Shown piece by piece: positions 8,115-18,166 of a stretch of DNA of 37,666 bases (position 1 is its first letter; each line of letters starts with the position of its first letter). The stretch is from positions 1-37,666 of the forward strand of contig VBKJ01000138.1 of NCBI GenBank assembly GCA_005879795.1, read 5' to 3'. The stretch comes from Deltaproteobacteria bacterium (GTDB taxonomy: Bacteria > Desulfobacterota > Binatia > DP-6). The translations under genes and the position numbers were made by a program. The notes beneath the pieces are model-generated. The model did no database searches. It was not told the DNA's origin and was given only the letters and a program-made list of their open reading frames with translations.

Positions 8115-8270
8115 CAGCGCACCGGGCCGCGCACCCCGCTACAACGCTGTGCCGCATGCTGGACGTCTCTGCCAGCGGGTACTACGCGCGGTCTACGCGA
8201 CCGGCATCCGCGCGCGAGCGCTAGCCGACGCCCCGATGCTCATACCAACCTGATAACCAAGAGCCGGAAA
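7739..8270 (+). mobile_element. decayed IS3-family insertion sequence
   Basis: The left end appears to start at TGAAGTTACCCC (7739), followed by TTCCGTGGACACC, which resembles IS3-family left ends. The likely OrfA start (ATG 7799) lies in a different frame from the OrfA body. OrfA has a small deletion, and OrfB stops after about 40 codons. No copy of the left-end sequence in inverted orientation is visible before 8410, so the right end is lost; 8270 is a nominal boundary. The stretch to 8410 shows no other gene. The element inserted into a signal-peptide gene and is now immobile. Confidence 0.65.
8096..8224 (+). pseudogene. IS3-family transposase OrfB, N-terminal fragment
   Basis: The frame one base off OrfA reads GFVTAHRAAHPATTLCRMLD, then VSASGYYARSTRPASARER and a stop at 8222. 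This matches the usual start of IS3-type OrfB, where a helix with an HxxxHP...MCRxLGVSxSGYY pattern precedes the rve/DDE integrase domain. The entire DDE catalytic domain is missing. Shifting frame at the stop continues ADAPM for a few residues, so an indel and a deletion both contributed to loss. Confidence 0.6.
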
Positions 8271-8410
8271 CCACCCCGCACTCCGCGAGGGAGGCGACCC
8301 GTATTTCACATCGGAATTCACGGCTTACGCGTGGAGTTCGGCGGGGTTGGAGGCTGAAACGAACGTCAAGTTGCCGGGGCCTCGGCCGCGTGTTACGCGG
8401 GCCGCGCCTC

Positions 8411-10480
8411 ATGCGGCGCTCGGCGTGGTGGGTCGGCTGGATGGTGGTGACTGTCGCGTGTGCGGCGCCGCCGTTCGACTCGAGGCCGGAGACGGCGCCC
8501 GCGGCGGCCGGGCGCGCGTACGGGAGCCTGGAGCAGGCGACCAGGCTCGTCGCGGCCGCGGCCCGGCAGTATCCCGTGCTCGAAGACTACGTCCTCTACC
8601 TCGAGGCTCGCACCGCCCGCTCGGCGGGCCGTTCCACCGGGGCCCTGGAGCGCGCGCGCCGGCTGGTCGCGACCTGCCCGGAAAGCATCTGGGTCGGACC
8701 CGCGTGGCTGATGGCGGGCCAGCTCGAGCGCGCCGCGGGCGAGCTCGCCGCCGCCCGCGCCTCGCTCGCCGCGGCGCGCGCCGCCTTGCCGGGCGGGAGC
8801 AGCCGATGGCTGCGGGCCACGCTCGGCCTGGCCGATGTCCAGGGCGCCCTCGGAGAGCCGGCGGTGGCCCTCGAGCTGGCGCGCGAGCTGCGCCGCGCGC
8901 GCCCGCGGGGTCTCGCCGCCCGGCGCGCGCGGCGGCTCGCCGAGCGCATCCGCGCCGCCCACCCCGAGTTCCCGCTCGACCACGCCGACGAGGCGGAGGC
9001 GCGCCTCAGGGAAGGCGACGCCCGCGGGGCGCGGGAGCAGGCGGAGATGGCGCTGGCCGAGGCCGAGCCCATCGAGCGCGCCCGTGCCCTCTGGCTGCGC
9101 GCGCAGGCGGAGCACGCGGTCGGCCTCGGCGCGGCGGCCGAGACGACCTGCCTCGCCGTCGCCGCAGACAGCAGGGAGCCACTCGGGCCGCGCGCCCTCA
9201 CCGCGGCCGCCGGCTGGCGCTGGAACGCGGACGACGATGCGGGGGCGCTCGGTCTCTTCGCCGAGGTGCTCCGGCGCTTCCCCGACAGCCCGCAGGCGCC
9301 GGAGGCGCTCTACGCGAGCGGACGCATCGCGCAGGAGGCGAGGCGCTGGGCCGACGCGCGCGCGGCCTACGGGCGCCTCGCCGAGCGCTACCCGCACGCC
9401 GAGCTCGCCGCCGAGGCCCGCTGGCGCGCGGCGTTCGTCCGCTACCTCGCGGGCGAGATGGCCGCTGCCGCCGAGGCCTTCGGCCGGCTGGCGGGGCGGA
9501 GCACGGGAGCGGCGCGCGTCGCCGCGGAGTACTGGCAGGCGCGCGCGCTCACGCGCCTGGGGCGCGGCGCGGAGGCGCGCAACCTCCTCGTGCACGTGGC
9601 CGAGCGGCACCCGCGCTCTTACTACGCGGAGCTCGCCGAGGAGCGCCTCGGCCGGCGCGGGGCGGCGGGTGAGCGGCCGGCGATCGACCGGACGCCGCCC
9701 TTCCCGGGGGAGCTCGACGGGAGTCACGGCGAGCGGGCGCGCGTCCTCGCCCAGCTCGGCTTCGGTCGCTTCGCACGCCTCGAGCTCGACGCGATCCCGC
9801 CGGCCGGGGTGCCGCGCCGGCGGCTGCTGGAGGCGTACCGCGCCGTCGGGGCGGTGGGCGCGGCGCTCCGCCTCGCCCACGTGATGCGGCCGGCATCGCC
9901 GGGCGCGCTGCGCGAGTATCTCTACCCTCTCGGCTACTGGGAGACGGTGCGCGCGGCGGCACAGGCACGCGGCGTCGATCCGTTCTTCGTGCTGGCGCTG
10001 ATCCGCCAGGAGAGCCTCTTCGAGCCCGAGGCCACGTCGTCCGCCGGCGCGCGCGGCCTGATGCAGCTCCTGCCCGCCACCGCCCGGCACCTGGCGAGCG
10101 CCGACGGCACCTCCCCTCCCGCCGAGCTGGCGCTCGAGGACGTCGAGACCAACATCGACCTCGGGACGCGGCTCCTCGCGCGTCTCCTCCGGCAGTTCCG
10201 CGGCTCCCTCGTCAAGGCGCTCGCCGCTTACAACGGTGGCGAGGAGGCGGTCGCCAAGTGGGAGCGGCGCTACCCGGGGCGCGAGGCCGACGAGTTCGTC
10301 GAGCTGATCAGCTTCCGCGAGACACGTGACTACGTGAAGGCCGTGCTGCGCAACTACCGCGCGTACCGCCACCTCTACGCCGCGCCGACCCCGGCCACGA
10401 CGAGCGCCGGCAGCCCGCCGAAGGCGCCGTTCGACATGATGGCGATGACGTCACCAGCGCGCGTGGTGGCGACCAGGTAG
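8411..10480 (+). CDS. soluble lytic murein transglycosylase (Slt70-like)
   Basis: About 689 residues from ATG 8411 (a GTG at 8390 is also in frame). A hydrophobic N-terminal segment ending VTVAC suggests export, perhaps as a lipoprotein. Residues 40-480 are an Ala/Arg-rich helical repeat superhelix like the Slt70 U-domain. The C-terminal SLT domain begins near ARGVDPFFVLALIRQES, with catalytic Glu534, followed by SSAGARGLMQLLPATA and AYNGGEEAV. It cleaves the MurNAc-GlcNAc bond of peptidoglycan to give 1,6-anhydro muropeptides. The SLT fold ends near YRHLYA (about 10378). The remaining 34 residues are encoded entirely antisense to the 3' end of mpl, an unusual 106-base convergent overlap. Confidence 0.92.
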   Translation: MRRSAWWVGWMVVTVACAAPPFDSRPETAPAAAGRAYGSLEQATRLVAAAARQYPVLEDYVLYLEARTARSAGRSTGALERARRLVATCPESIWVGPAWLMAGQLERAAGELAAARASLAAARAALPGGSSRWLRATLGLADVQGALGEPAVALELARELRRARPRGLAARRARRLAERIRAAHPEFPLDHADEAEARLREGDARGAREQAEMALAEAEPIERARALWLRAQAEHAVGLGAAAETTCLAVAADSREPLGPRALTAAAGWRWNADDDAGALGLFAEVLRRFPDSPQAPEALYASGRIAQEARRWADARAAYGRLAERYPHAELAAEARWRAAFVRYLAGEMAAAAEAFGRLAGRSTGAARVAAEYWQARALTRLGRGAEARNLLVHVAERHPRSYYAELAEERLGRRGAAGERPAIDRTPPFPGELDGSHGERARVLAQLGFGRFARLELDAIPPAGVPRRRLLEAYRAVGAVGAALRLAHVMRPASPGALREYLYPLGYWETVRAAAQARGVDPFFVLALIRQESLFEPEATSSAGARGLMQLLPATARHLASADGTSPPAELALEDVETNIDLGTRLLARLLRQFRGSLVKALAAYNGGEEAVAKWERRYPGREADEFVELISFRETRDYVKAVLRNYRAYRHLYAAPTPATTSAGSPPKAPFDMMAMTSPARVVATR

Positions 10481-11769
10481 TCGCGGATCGCGGGCACGCC
10501 GTCGATCAGGCGCGCCGGCACGCCGCGCCGCTCGAGATCCGCGACGATCGTCTCCGGCGCGAGGCGCTCGGCGGGCGGGATCAGGTCGCTCGCCTTGGCG
10601 AACACGGCGGCGAGGACGGCCTCGTCGGCGGCGGCGAGCGCTGCCACGAACTCGTCCTGGAAGACCCGGCGCCGGCTCGTGTTCGAGCGCGGCTCGAACA
10701 CGGCCCGCAGCCGCCGGCCTGGGTAGCGCTGGCGGAGCGCGGCGAGCGTGCCGGCGACCGCCGTCGGATGGTGGGCGAAGTCGTCGATGACGGTCACACC
10801 GCCCACCGTGCCGACCACCTCCTGGCGCCGCCGCACACCGCGGAACTCCGCCAGCGCGGCCGCCCCCTCCTCCCAGCCGACGCCGACCTCGCGGGCGAGG
10901 AGGAGGACGCCGAGCGCGTTGCGCGCGTTGATCGCGCCGGGCGGCTGGAGCGTCAGCCGGCAGACCGCGCGGCCGGCCTCGCGCACGGTGAAGCGAGTGG
11001 CGCCGTCGTCGGCGAGGTCGGTCACGCGCCACTCGTTGACCTCGCCGAGGCCGAAGCGCCGCACCCGGGCGCGCGCGCCCGCGATCACGTCGAGGACGTG
11101 CGGGAAATCGCCGCACGCGACCAGGGGCGCGCCGGCGGGCAGGATGGCGAGCAGCTTCCGGAACGCGCTCTTCACGTGCTCCAGGTCGCGGTAGATGTCG
11201 GCGTGGTCGAACTCGATCGCGTTGAGCAGCAGCATAGCGGGACGGTAGTGGAGGAACTTCGCCTCCTTGTCGAAGTATGCCGCGTCGTACTCGTCGCCCT
11301 CGATCACGAACCACGGGGCGGCTCCGAGCGCGAAGCTCCGCTCGAGCCCGCGCGGCACGCCGCCCACGAGGAAGCCGGGATCGCGCCCGGTCCGCTCGAG
11401 CACCCAGGCGAGCATCGCCGCCGAGGTCGTCTTGCCGTGCGTGCCCGCCACCACGAGCGGCGAGCGGCCGGCGAGGAACATCTCCTCCACGGCCGCCGGC
11501 ATGGAGAGCATGCGGAGCCCGCCCGCCTCGGCCGCCTCGGCCTCGGGGTTCGTCCGCCCGACCGCGTTGCCGCACACGACCAGGTCGACGCCCCCGAGCC
11601 GCGCCGGGTCGTAGCCCTGAAGGACGGGAATGCCGAGCCCCTCGAGCAGGGTGCTGGCCGGCGGGTAGACGTGCTCGTCGGAGCCCGTCACGCTGTGGCC
11701 GGCGGCGCGCAGGAGCCCGGCGAGCGCGCTCATCCCGACCCCGCAGGCGGCGATCAGGTGGACCCTCAT
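10375..11769 (-). CDS. mpl: UDP-N-acetylmuramate:L-Ala-gamma-D-Glu-meso-DAP ligase
   Basis: A 464-residue Mur-ligase family enzyme. It attaches the recycled tripeptide L-Ala-gamma-D-Glu-meso-DAP to UDP-MurNAc in the cytoplasm. The start MRVHLIAACGVGMSALAGLL is the Mpl/MurC nucleotide fold, GTHGKTT at 109-115 is the ATP P-loop, and the middle has IEGDEYDAAYFDK and FDHADIYRD. The last domain has DDFAHHPTA and FEPRSNTSRR, which distinguish Mpl from MurC. Its ATG overlaps the preceding serine hydrolase stop (ATGA). With ldcA two genes upstream and a transglycosylase convergent, the context is murein recycling. Confidence 0.95.
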   Translation of the reverse strand: MRVHLIAACGVGMSALAGLLRAAGHSVTGSDEHVYPPASTLLEGLGIPVLQGYDPARLGGVDLVVCGNAVGRTNPEAEAAEAGGLRMLSMPAAVEEMFLAGRSPLVVAGTHGKTTSAAMLAWVLERTGRDPGFLVGGVPRGLERSFALGAAPWFVIEGDEYDAAYFDKEAKFLHYRPAMLLLNAIEFDHADIYRDLEHVKSAFRKLLAILPAGAPLVACGDFPHVLDVIAGARARVRRFGLGEVNEWRVTDLADDGATRFTVREAGRAVCRLTLQPPGAINARNALGVLLLAREVGVGWEEGAAALAEFRGVRRRQEVVGTVGGVTVIDDFAHHPTAVAGTLAALRQRYPGRRLRAVFEPRSNTSRRRVFQDEFVAALAAADEAVLAAVFAKASDLIPPAERLAPETIVADLERRGVPARLIDGVPAIRDYLVATTRAGDVIAIMSNGAFGGLPALVVAGVGAA

Positions 11770-12893
11770 GCGCCGAGCGCCTCCATGACCGCATCGTGGA
11801 CGCGCGGCCGCACCTCGCGGATGCCCTCGTTGTCGCGCTGGGGGTGCACGCGGTTGGTCAGGAAGACGACGCTCACCGCGCGCTCGAGGTCGATCCACAG
11901 CGAGGTGCCGGTGAAGCCGAGGTGGCCGACGGCGGTGCGCGACATCCGCGTCCCGGCGGCCGAGCCGCTGAGCGACGGTGTGTCCCAGCCGAGCGCCCAG
12001 GTCGCCTCGCGCACGGTGAGGTCGCGGGTCCAGAACTCGCGCACGATCTCGCGCGGGACGAAGTCGTCGTTGCCCCGCCAGCAGGCGAGGAGCCGGGCGG
12101 CCAGCGCGTCCACCTCGGCCGCGCTCGCGAACAGCCCCGCGTGCCCGGCCACGCCCCCCATGGCGTAGGCGTTGTCGTCGTGCACCTCGCCGCAGAGGAG
12201 GCGCTTGCGCCACGGGCAGCGCTCGGTGGGCGCAATCACGTCGGTCACCGGCGTGACCTTCCGGGTGCGCAGCGCGGTCACGTCGACGAAGGCGCTCGCC
12301 CGGAGCCCGAGCGGACGGAAGATGCGCTCATGGCAGAAGCGGTCGAGCGGCATGCGGGAGACCAGCTCGATCAGCTCGCCGAGCAGCATGAAGCCCAGGT
12401 CGCTGTACACGCTGCGCGCGCCGGTCTCGTACTCGGGCCGCTCGCGGTGGATCTGCTCGTAGACCCACTCCTTGGCGCCGCGGCTGGCGACGAAGTTGAG
12501 CCGTCCGTGGCGCTCGATGTCATCGATCTCGCGGTAGAAGGGCCGCCAGCCCGTGAGGCCCGAGCAGTGGGCGAGGAGGTGCCGGAAGGCGACGTGCGTC
12601 TTTCCGTGCACGCCGAAGTTGTGGAAGAAGCGCGTGACGCGATCGTCGAGCTGAACCTTCCGTTCCTTGGCGAGGAGCATGAAGGCGGTGGTGGTGGCGA
12701 GCGGCTTGGTGAGCGAGGAGAGGTCGAAGATCGTGTCGGGCCGCATCGGCGTGCGCGCGGGCTCGAGGCTCCGGCAGCCGAAGGCGGCGTGGTGGAGGAC
12801 GCGCCCCGCCTGGGAGACCAGGATCACCGCGCCCGGGAACGCGCCCGCAGCGACGGCGCCCTCGATCTCCTCGCCGACCCGCGCGAAGTCCAC
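11766..12893 (-). CDS. beta-lactamase-family serine hydrolase
   Basis: About 375 residues of the class C beta-lactamase/DD-peptidase fold. The catalytic SxxK is S60-L-T-K63 within FDLSSLTKPLATT, and the YxN equivalent is Y163-S-D165, followed by LGFMLLGELIE. No signal peptide is evident, so it probably acts in the cytoplasm. Between ldcA and mpl it could be a peptidase or esterase on recycled muropeptides, but substrate assignment is inference; many relatives are esterases. I chose GTG 12893, one base after the ldcA stop, because the family begins there. An ATG at 12941 would add 16 residues overlapping ldcA. Confidence 0.88.
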   Translation of the reverse strand: MDFARVGEEIEGAVAAGAFPGAVILVSQAGRVLHHAAFGCRSLEPARTPMRPDTIFDLSSLTKPLATTTAFMLLAKERKVQLDDRVTRFFHNFGVHGKTHVAFRHLLAHCSGLTGWRPFYREIDDIERHGRLNFVASRGAKEWVYEQIHRERPEYETGARSVYSDLGFMLLGELIELVSRMPLDRFCHERIFRPLGLRASAFVDVTALRTRKVTPVTDVIAPTERCPWRKRLLCGEVHDDNAYAMGGVAGHAGLFASAAEVDALAARLLACWRGNDDFVPREIVREFWTRDLTVREATWALGWDTPSLSGSAAGTRMSRTAVGHLGFTGTSLWIDLERAVSVVFLTNRVHPQRDNEGIREVRPRVHDAVMEALGA

Positions 12894-12894
12894 G

Positions 12895-13851
12895 TCAGGC
12901 GACCGCCGCCTCGAGCGCGACGAGGCGCCCGCGCTCGGCATCGAGCGCGACCTCGACGCCGAAGGGGAGCGCCACGTTCTCCGCGACCCCTCCGCTCGCG
13001 GCGTGCCCCGAGGGGAGCCCGAACGCGATCGGGCAGGGCAGGTCGCCCACGCACGCGCGCACGACGTCGAGCGGGCCCATGCCGTCGACCGGCGGGCATG
13101 CCGCCATGGTGCCGAAGACGATGCCCGCGACGCGCTCGAGCTTGCCCGCCTGGCGAAGCTGCGTGAGCAGGCGGTCGAGGCGGTAGGGCCGCTCGGCCAC
13201 GTCCTCGAGGAAGAGGATCGCCCCGTCGGTGTCGGGGGCCCAGCGCGTGCCGAGCGCCGCCGCCAGCACCGCGAGGCAGCCGCCGACGAGCCGCCCGCTG
13301 GCCGTGCCGGGCCGGATCGTGATCGGCGCCTCCGCCTCCCAGCGCCACCCGGGGTCGGCGAGCAGCGTGCGGAGGTGCGTGGCGGAGCGCTCCGAGAGGC
13401 CGCGCGCCATGTCGTCGGCGACCATCGGGCCGTGCACGGCCACGACGCCCGCCGCCACCGCCCCGCCGAGCAGCGCGGTCGCGTCGCTGTAGCCGATGAT
13501 CGGCTTCGGCTGGCGCGCGAGCCTCCCCAGGTCGAGGCGGGGGAGGAGCCGCTGGCTCCCGTAGCCGCCGCGTGCGCAGAAGATCGCCCGCACGCGGGGA
13601 TCGTCGATCATCTGCGCGAGGTCGGCGAGGCGCTCCTCGTCGCTTCCCGCCAGGTACGCCTGGCGCTGCAGCACCGCGCTCCCCACCTGGACGCTCAGCC
13701 CCCACCCCTCCAGCACCGCGACGCCCGCGCGCAGGCGCTCGCCGTCGACGGCTCCCGCGGGCGCGACCACACCGACCACGTCTCCCGGCCGGATCCGGGG
13801 AGGCTTGCGGATCGGCGCGCGGCTCAATTCGCGCCGAAATACCGGCTGCAC
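12895..13851 (-). CDS. ldcA: LD-carboxypeptidase (peptidase family S66)
   Basis: A 318-residue S66 serine peptidase that removes the terminal D-Ala from murein tetrapeptides in the cytoplasm, giving the tripeptide used by Mpl. The nucleophile is Ser122 in IIGYSDATALL; Glu216 (LEDVAERPYRLDR) and His283 (GLPSGHA) complete the Ser-His-Glu triad. The N-terminal VVAPAGAVDGERL and ARGGYGSQRLLP are further family marks. The start is GTG at 13851. It heads the ldcA-hydrolase-mpl operon and is divergent from the DUF507 pair with only 57 bases between. Confidence 0.93.
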   Translation of the reverse strand: MQPVFRRELSRAPIRKPPRIRPGDVVGVVAPAGAVDGERLRAGVAVLEGWGLSVQVGSAVLQRQAYLAGSDEERLADLAQMIDDPRVRAIFCARGGYGSQRLLPRLDLGRLARQPKPIIGYSDATALLGGAVAAGVVAVHGPMVADDMARGLSERSATHLRTLLADPGWRWEAEAPITIRPGTASGRLVGGCLAVLAAALGTRWAPDTDGAILFLEDVAERPYRLDRLLTQLRQAGKLERVAGIVFGTMAACPPVDGMGPLDVVRACVGDLPCPIAFGLPSGHAASGGVAENVALPFGVEVALDAERGRLVALEAAVA

Positions 13852-13872
13852 CGCGGCAAGTCAAATCGTTTC

Positions 13873-13901
13873 TTGCAAATCGAGCCCGGGCCGGCTTTAG
13901 T
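13873..13901 (+). promoter_or_regulatory. promoter of the DUF507 pair, probably leaderless
   Basis: TTGCAA (13873-13878), a 17-base spacer and TTTAGT (13896-13901). Only 7 bases separate the -10 box from the ATG at 13909 and there is no ribosome-binding sequence, so transcription should start at or next to the ATG. It lies in the short divergent gap shared with ldcA. Confidence 0.45.
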
Positions 13902-13908
13902 CTGCGCC

Positions 13909-14202
13909 ATGCGGCCGTCTCTCGCGCAGATCGAGCGGGTGGCCGAGAGCCTGGTCCGGCGGCTCGTGGAGGCCCAGCTGCTCGAGCCCGTCTCGCCCGA
14001 GGGGACGATCCGCGCGCGCTTCGCGACGATCCTCGGCCGCAACTTCGAGGAGGAGGCGGAGATCGAGCGCGAAGCGAGCGCCGAGGCGGAGCGCCTGGTG
14101 CGCAAGGGCGCGCCGGGCGTGCGCCGCGAGGACCTCGACCTGCGCAGGGTCGAGCAGCTCGTGAAGCAGCGCATCGCGCAGCAGCGGGGATTCGCGCTGT
14201 GA
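13909..14202 (+). CDS. DUF507 family protein, first copy
   Basis: A 97-residue, highly charged helical protein. The pattern (N-terminal helix IERVAESLVRRLVEAQLLE, then RARFATILGRNFEEEAEIEREA, and a basic C-terminal helix VEQLVKQRIAQQRGF) matches DUF507, a small family usually found as adjacent pairs in deltaproteobacteria, Aquificae and Nitrospirae. No function is established. It has no Shine-Dalgarno and sits 7 bases after a -10 box. The stop overlaps the GTG of the second copy (GTGA). Confidence 0.75.
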   Translation: MRPSLAQIERVAESLVRRLVEAQLLEPVSPEGTIRARFATILGRNFEEEAEIEREASAEAERLVRKGAPGVRREDLDLRRVEQLVKQRIAQQRGFAL

Positions 14203-14462
14203 CGCTCTCCGAGGCCCGTCTCTCCTACCTCTCCCACGCCCTGCTGAAGGCCATCACCGGCGAGCAGCTGGGCCGCGTGCGCAACGAGCGCCTCTTCCTG
14301 GCCGAGGCGAAGCGCGCGCTCACGGATGGCTTCTCGCCCGACGGCCGCCTCGACCAGCTGGCGCGCGCCCGCATGCCGAAGCGCGTGGTCCCCGGCAGCC
14401 GGGAGTGGGACGTCCTCTACCGCCGCTACTACGAGGAGGCCCGCCGCAAGCTGGGCGGGTAG
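14199..14462 (+). CDS. DUF507 family protein, second copy
   Basis: An 87-residue partner of the preceding gene, starting at GTG 14199 overlapping its stop. Key features are LSYLSHALLKAITGEQ near the start and the C-terminal PGSREWDVLYRRYYEEARRKLG, a typical DUF507 ending. The two halves resemble each other in helix layout but not closely in sequence, so they probably form a heteromeric pair. Function unknown. The gene is followed by a strong hairpin and then the groESL operon on the same strand. Confidence 0.75.
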   Translation: MTLSEARLSYLSHALLKAITGEQLGRVRNERLFLAEAKRALTDGFSPDGRLDQLARARMPKRVVPGSREWDVLYRRYYEEARRKLGG

Positions 14463-14468
14463 GCATAA

Positions 14469-14524
14469 GGGGGCATCGAGGAGCGGAGCGCGGCGGTAGC
14501 CGCGCGAGCACCGCACGGGCCCCC
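14469..14524. terminator. compound hairpin after the DUF507 pair
   Basis: An inner perfect 7-bp stem, GCGCGGC (14488-14494) and GCCGCGC (14499-14505), closes a GGTA loop. An outer GGGGGC (14469-14474) can pair with GCCCCC (14519-14524). No U-run follows, so it may pause polymerase, end transcription with help, or be a structured leader upstream of groES. Confidence 0.4.
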
Positions 14525-14532
14525 GGAATCTA

Positions 14533-14561
14533 TTGACGCTTGCGGAGCCGGTGGTTAGTTA
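14533..14561 (+). promoter_or_regulatory. putative promoter of groESL copy 1
   Basis: A good TTGACG -35 box (14533-14538) is followed after 17 bases by TAGTTA (14556-14561), a poor -10 match. About 100 bases of leader follow before groES. No CIRCE inverted repeat (TTAGCACTC/GAGTGCTAA) and no clear sigma32 box is visible, so the heat-shock control mode is unresolved. Confidence 0.35.
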
Positions 14562-14664
14562 GGGCCCCGGGCAGTTTTCCACGTCCCGGGGACACGCATT
14601 GGCAGCGGGGCCTGAGTTTCCAAATATTTCGAGGACTTAGGGCATCAGGAAAGGAGCGGCGGGC

Positions 14665-16600
<1,936 letters not shown>

Positions 16601-16628
16601 CGCGGCCGCTCGCTCGAGCGGCGCACGG

Positions 16629-16662
16629 CGTGGGCCTCCGCATGCAGCGGCGGGGGCCCACG
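16629..16662. terminator. hairpin after groEL copy 1
   Basis: A perfect 8-bp inverted repeat, CGTGGGCC (16629-16636) and GGCCCACG (16655-16662), with an 18-base loop. A shorter CCGCTCG-CT-CGAGCGG hairpin lies just upstream, right after the groEL stop. No T-run follows, as is common in such GC-rich genomes. Confidence 0.5.
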
Positions 16663-16737
16663 CGTTCGTGGCCCGCGCGCTGCGGGGACTCGCGTCTCGG
16701 CCGCCACCGGGGCGTGTATCCTTTCGTGCGTCCTTCC

Positions 16738-16767
16738 TTGACAGGCTTGGCATCGCTACAGTAGCCT
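16738..16767 (+). promoter_or_regulatory. promoter of the ffh-rplS operon
   Basis: A perfect TTGACA -35 box (16738-16743) with TAGCCT (16762-16767) after 18 bases; an alternative TACAGT (16757-16762) is closer than optimal. It lies 34 bases before the ffh ATG in the only AT-richer part of this gap. Confidence 0.5.
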
Positions 16768-16800
16768 CGCCCCTTCCGGAAACAGCGGCCACCTCCGGCG

Positions 16801-18141
16801 ATGTTCGAATCCCTCGGCGAGAAGTTCGACTCCCTGCTGCGCAAGCTCCGAGGGCACGGGAAGATCACCGAGCGGAACATCGAGGAGGCGCTGCACGACG
16901 TGCGGCTCGCCCTCCTCGAGGCCGACGTCAACCTGAACGTCGTCCGCGACTTCGTCGAGGCCGTCAAGCGCGACGCGCTCGGCGCCGAGGTGCTGCGCAG
17001 TCTCACGCCCGAGCAGCACTTCGTGAGGCTCGTGCACCGCGAGCTGACGCGGCTCCTCGGCGAGCGGCCCGCCGGGCTCGACCTCGGCGGGCCGACGCCC
17101 GTGATCATCATGCTGGTCGGTCTGAACGGCTCGGGGAAGACCACCACCACGGCGAAGCTCGCGCGCTGGCTCGCGACCGAGCGCGGGCGCACCCCGTACC
17201 TCGTCCCCGCCGACGTGTACCGGCCGGCTGCGGTCGCGCAGCTCGAGACGCTCGCGCGCGAGCTCGGGCTGCCGGTCCATCCGGCTACGGCCGGTGGCGA
17301 CGCGGTCGCGATTGCACGCGAGGGGGTCGCGGCCGCGCGCGCGCGCGGCCGCGACGCCGTCCTGGTCGACACCGCCGGGCGGCAGACGGTCGACGACGAG
17401 CTCATGGGCGAGCTCGAGCGCATGGTGGCGGCGCTCGCGCCGCACCAGGTGCTCCTCGTCGCCGACGCCATGACCGGGCAGGACGCGGTCGCGACGGCCG
17501 AGGGCTTCGCGCGGCGGCTCCCGGTCTCCGGCATCGTGCTCACCAAGATCGAGGGCGACGCGCGCGGCGGTGCGGCGCTCTCGCTGCGCGCCGTCACCGG
17601 CAAGCCGATCGTGTTCGCAGGCACGGGCGAGAAGCTGGACGCGCTCGAGCCCTTCTACCCGGAGCGCATCGCTTCGCGCATCCTCGGCATGGGCGACGTC
17701 CTCTCGCTCATCGAGCGCGCCGAGAAGGCCTACGAGCACTCGCAGGCCGAGGCGCTGCAGAAGAAGCTCCGCCGGAACGAGTTCGACCTGGAGGACTTCC
17801 GCGCGCAGCTGCGCGCCGTCAGGAAGATGGGCGCGGTGAGCGAGCTGCTCGGCATGATCCCGGGCGTGAAGAAGATGCTCCGCGGCGCGGACCTCTCGGG
17901 CGCCGAGGGCGAGCTCAAGCGCGTCGAGGCGATCATCGACTCGATGACGCGCGCCGAGCGGCGGAACGTCCAGCTCCTGAACGCCAGCCGCCGCAAGCGG
18001 ATCGCCCGCGGGAGCGGCACGTCGGTCGCCGACGTGAACCGGCTGGTCAAGCAGTTCACGCAGACGAAGAAGGTATTGAAGCGGCTCGGCTCGGGACCGA
18101 TGATGCCCGGGACCCCGGGGCTTCCGGGCCCGCTCCGCTGA
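16801..18141 (+). CDS. ffh: signal recognition particle protein Ffh (SRP54)
   Basis: A 446-residue SRP GTPase. It binds the signal sequence of nascent membrane proteins and 4.5S RNA and docks with FtsY. The N domain is residues 1-90. The G domain has GLNGSGKTTT (107-116), DTAGRQ, and TKIEGDARGG. The C-terminal M domain includes LGMIPG and the RNA-binding helix around RIARGSGTSVADVNRLVKQF. The end is a short Gly/Pro/Met-rich tail (GPMMPGTPGLPGPLR). It heads the usual ffh-rpsP-khpA-rimM-trmD-rplS order. Confidence 0.97.
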   Translation: MFESLGEKFDSLLRKLRGHGKITERNIEEALHDVRLALLEADVNLNVVRDFVEAVKRDALGAEVLRSLTPEQHFVRLVHRELTRLLGERPAGLDLGGPTPVIIMLVGLNGSGKTTTTAKLARWLATERGRTPYLVPADVYRPAAVAQLETLARELGLPVHPATAGGDAVAIAREGVAAARARGRDAVLVDTAGRQTVDDELMGELERMVAALAPHQVLLVADAMTGQDAVATAEGFARRLPVSGIVLTKIEGDARGGAALSLRAVTGKPIVFAGTGEKLDALEPFYPERIASRILGMGDVLSLIERAEKAYEHSQAEALQKKLRRNEFDLEDFRAQLRAVRKMGAVSELLGMIPGVKKMLRGADLSGAEGELKRVEAIIDSMTRAERRNVQLLNASRRKRIARGSGTSVADVNRLVKQFTQTKKVLKRLGSGPMMPGTPGLPGPLR

Positions 18142-18166
18142 CCTCTACCGGAAGGGAGTGTAGTGC

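Noticed and set aside
12894-12941. ATG 12941 as the start of the serine hydrolase
   Set aside because: The extra 16 residues are Ser/Arg-rich and encoded within the ldcA 3' end; the family begins at the GTG one base after the ldcA stop.
14463-14664. CIRCE/HrcA operator before groES copy 1 (and likewise before copy 2)
   Set aside because: No TTAGCACTC-N9-GAGTGCTAA or recognisable degenerate form is present in either leader.
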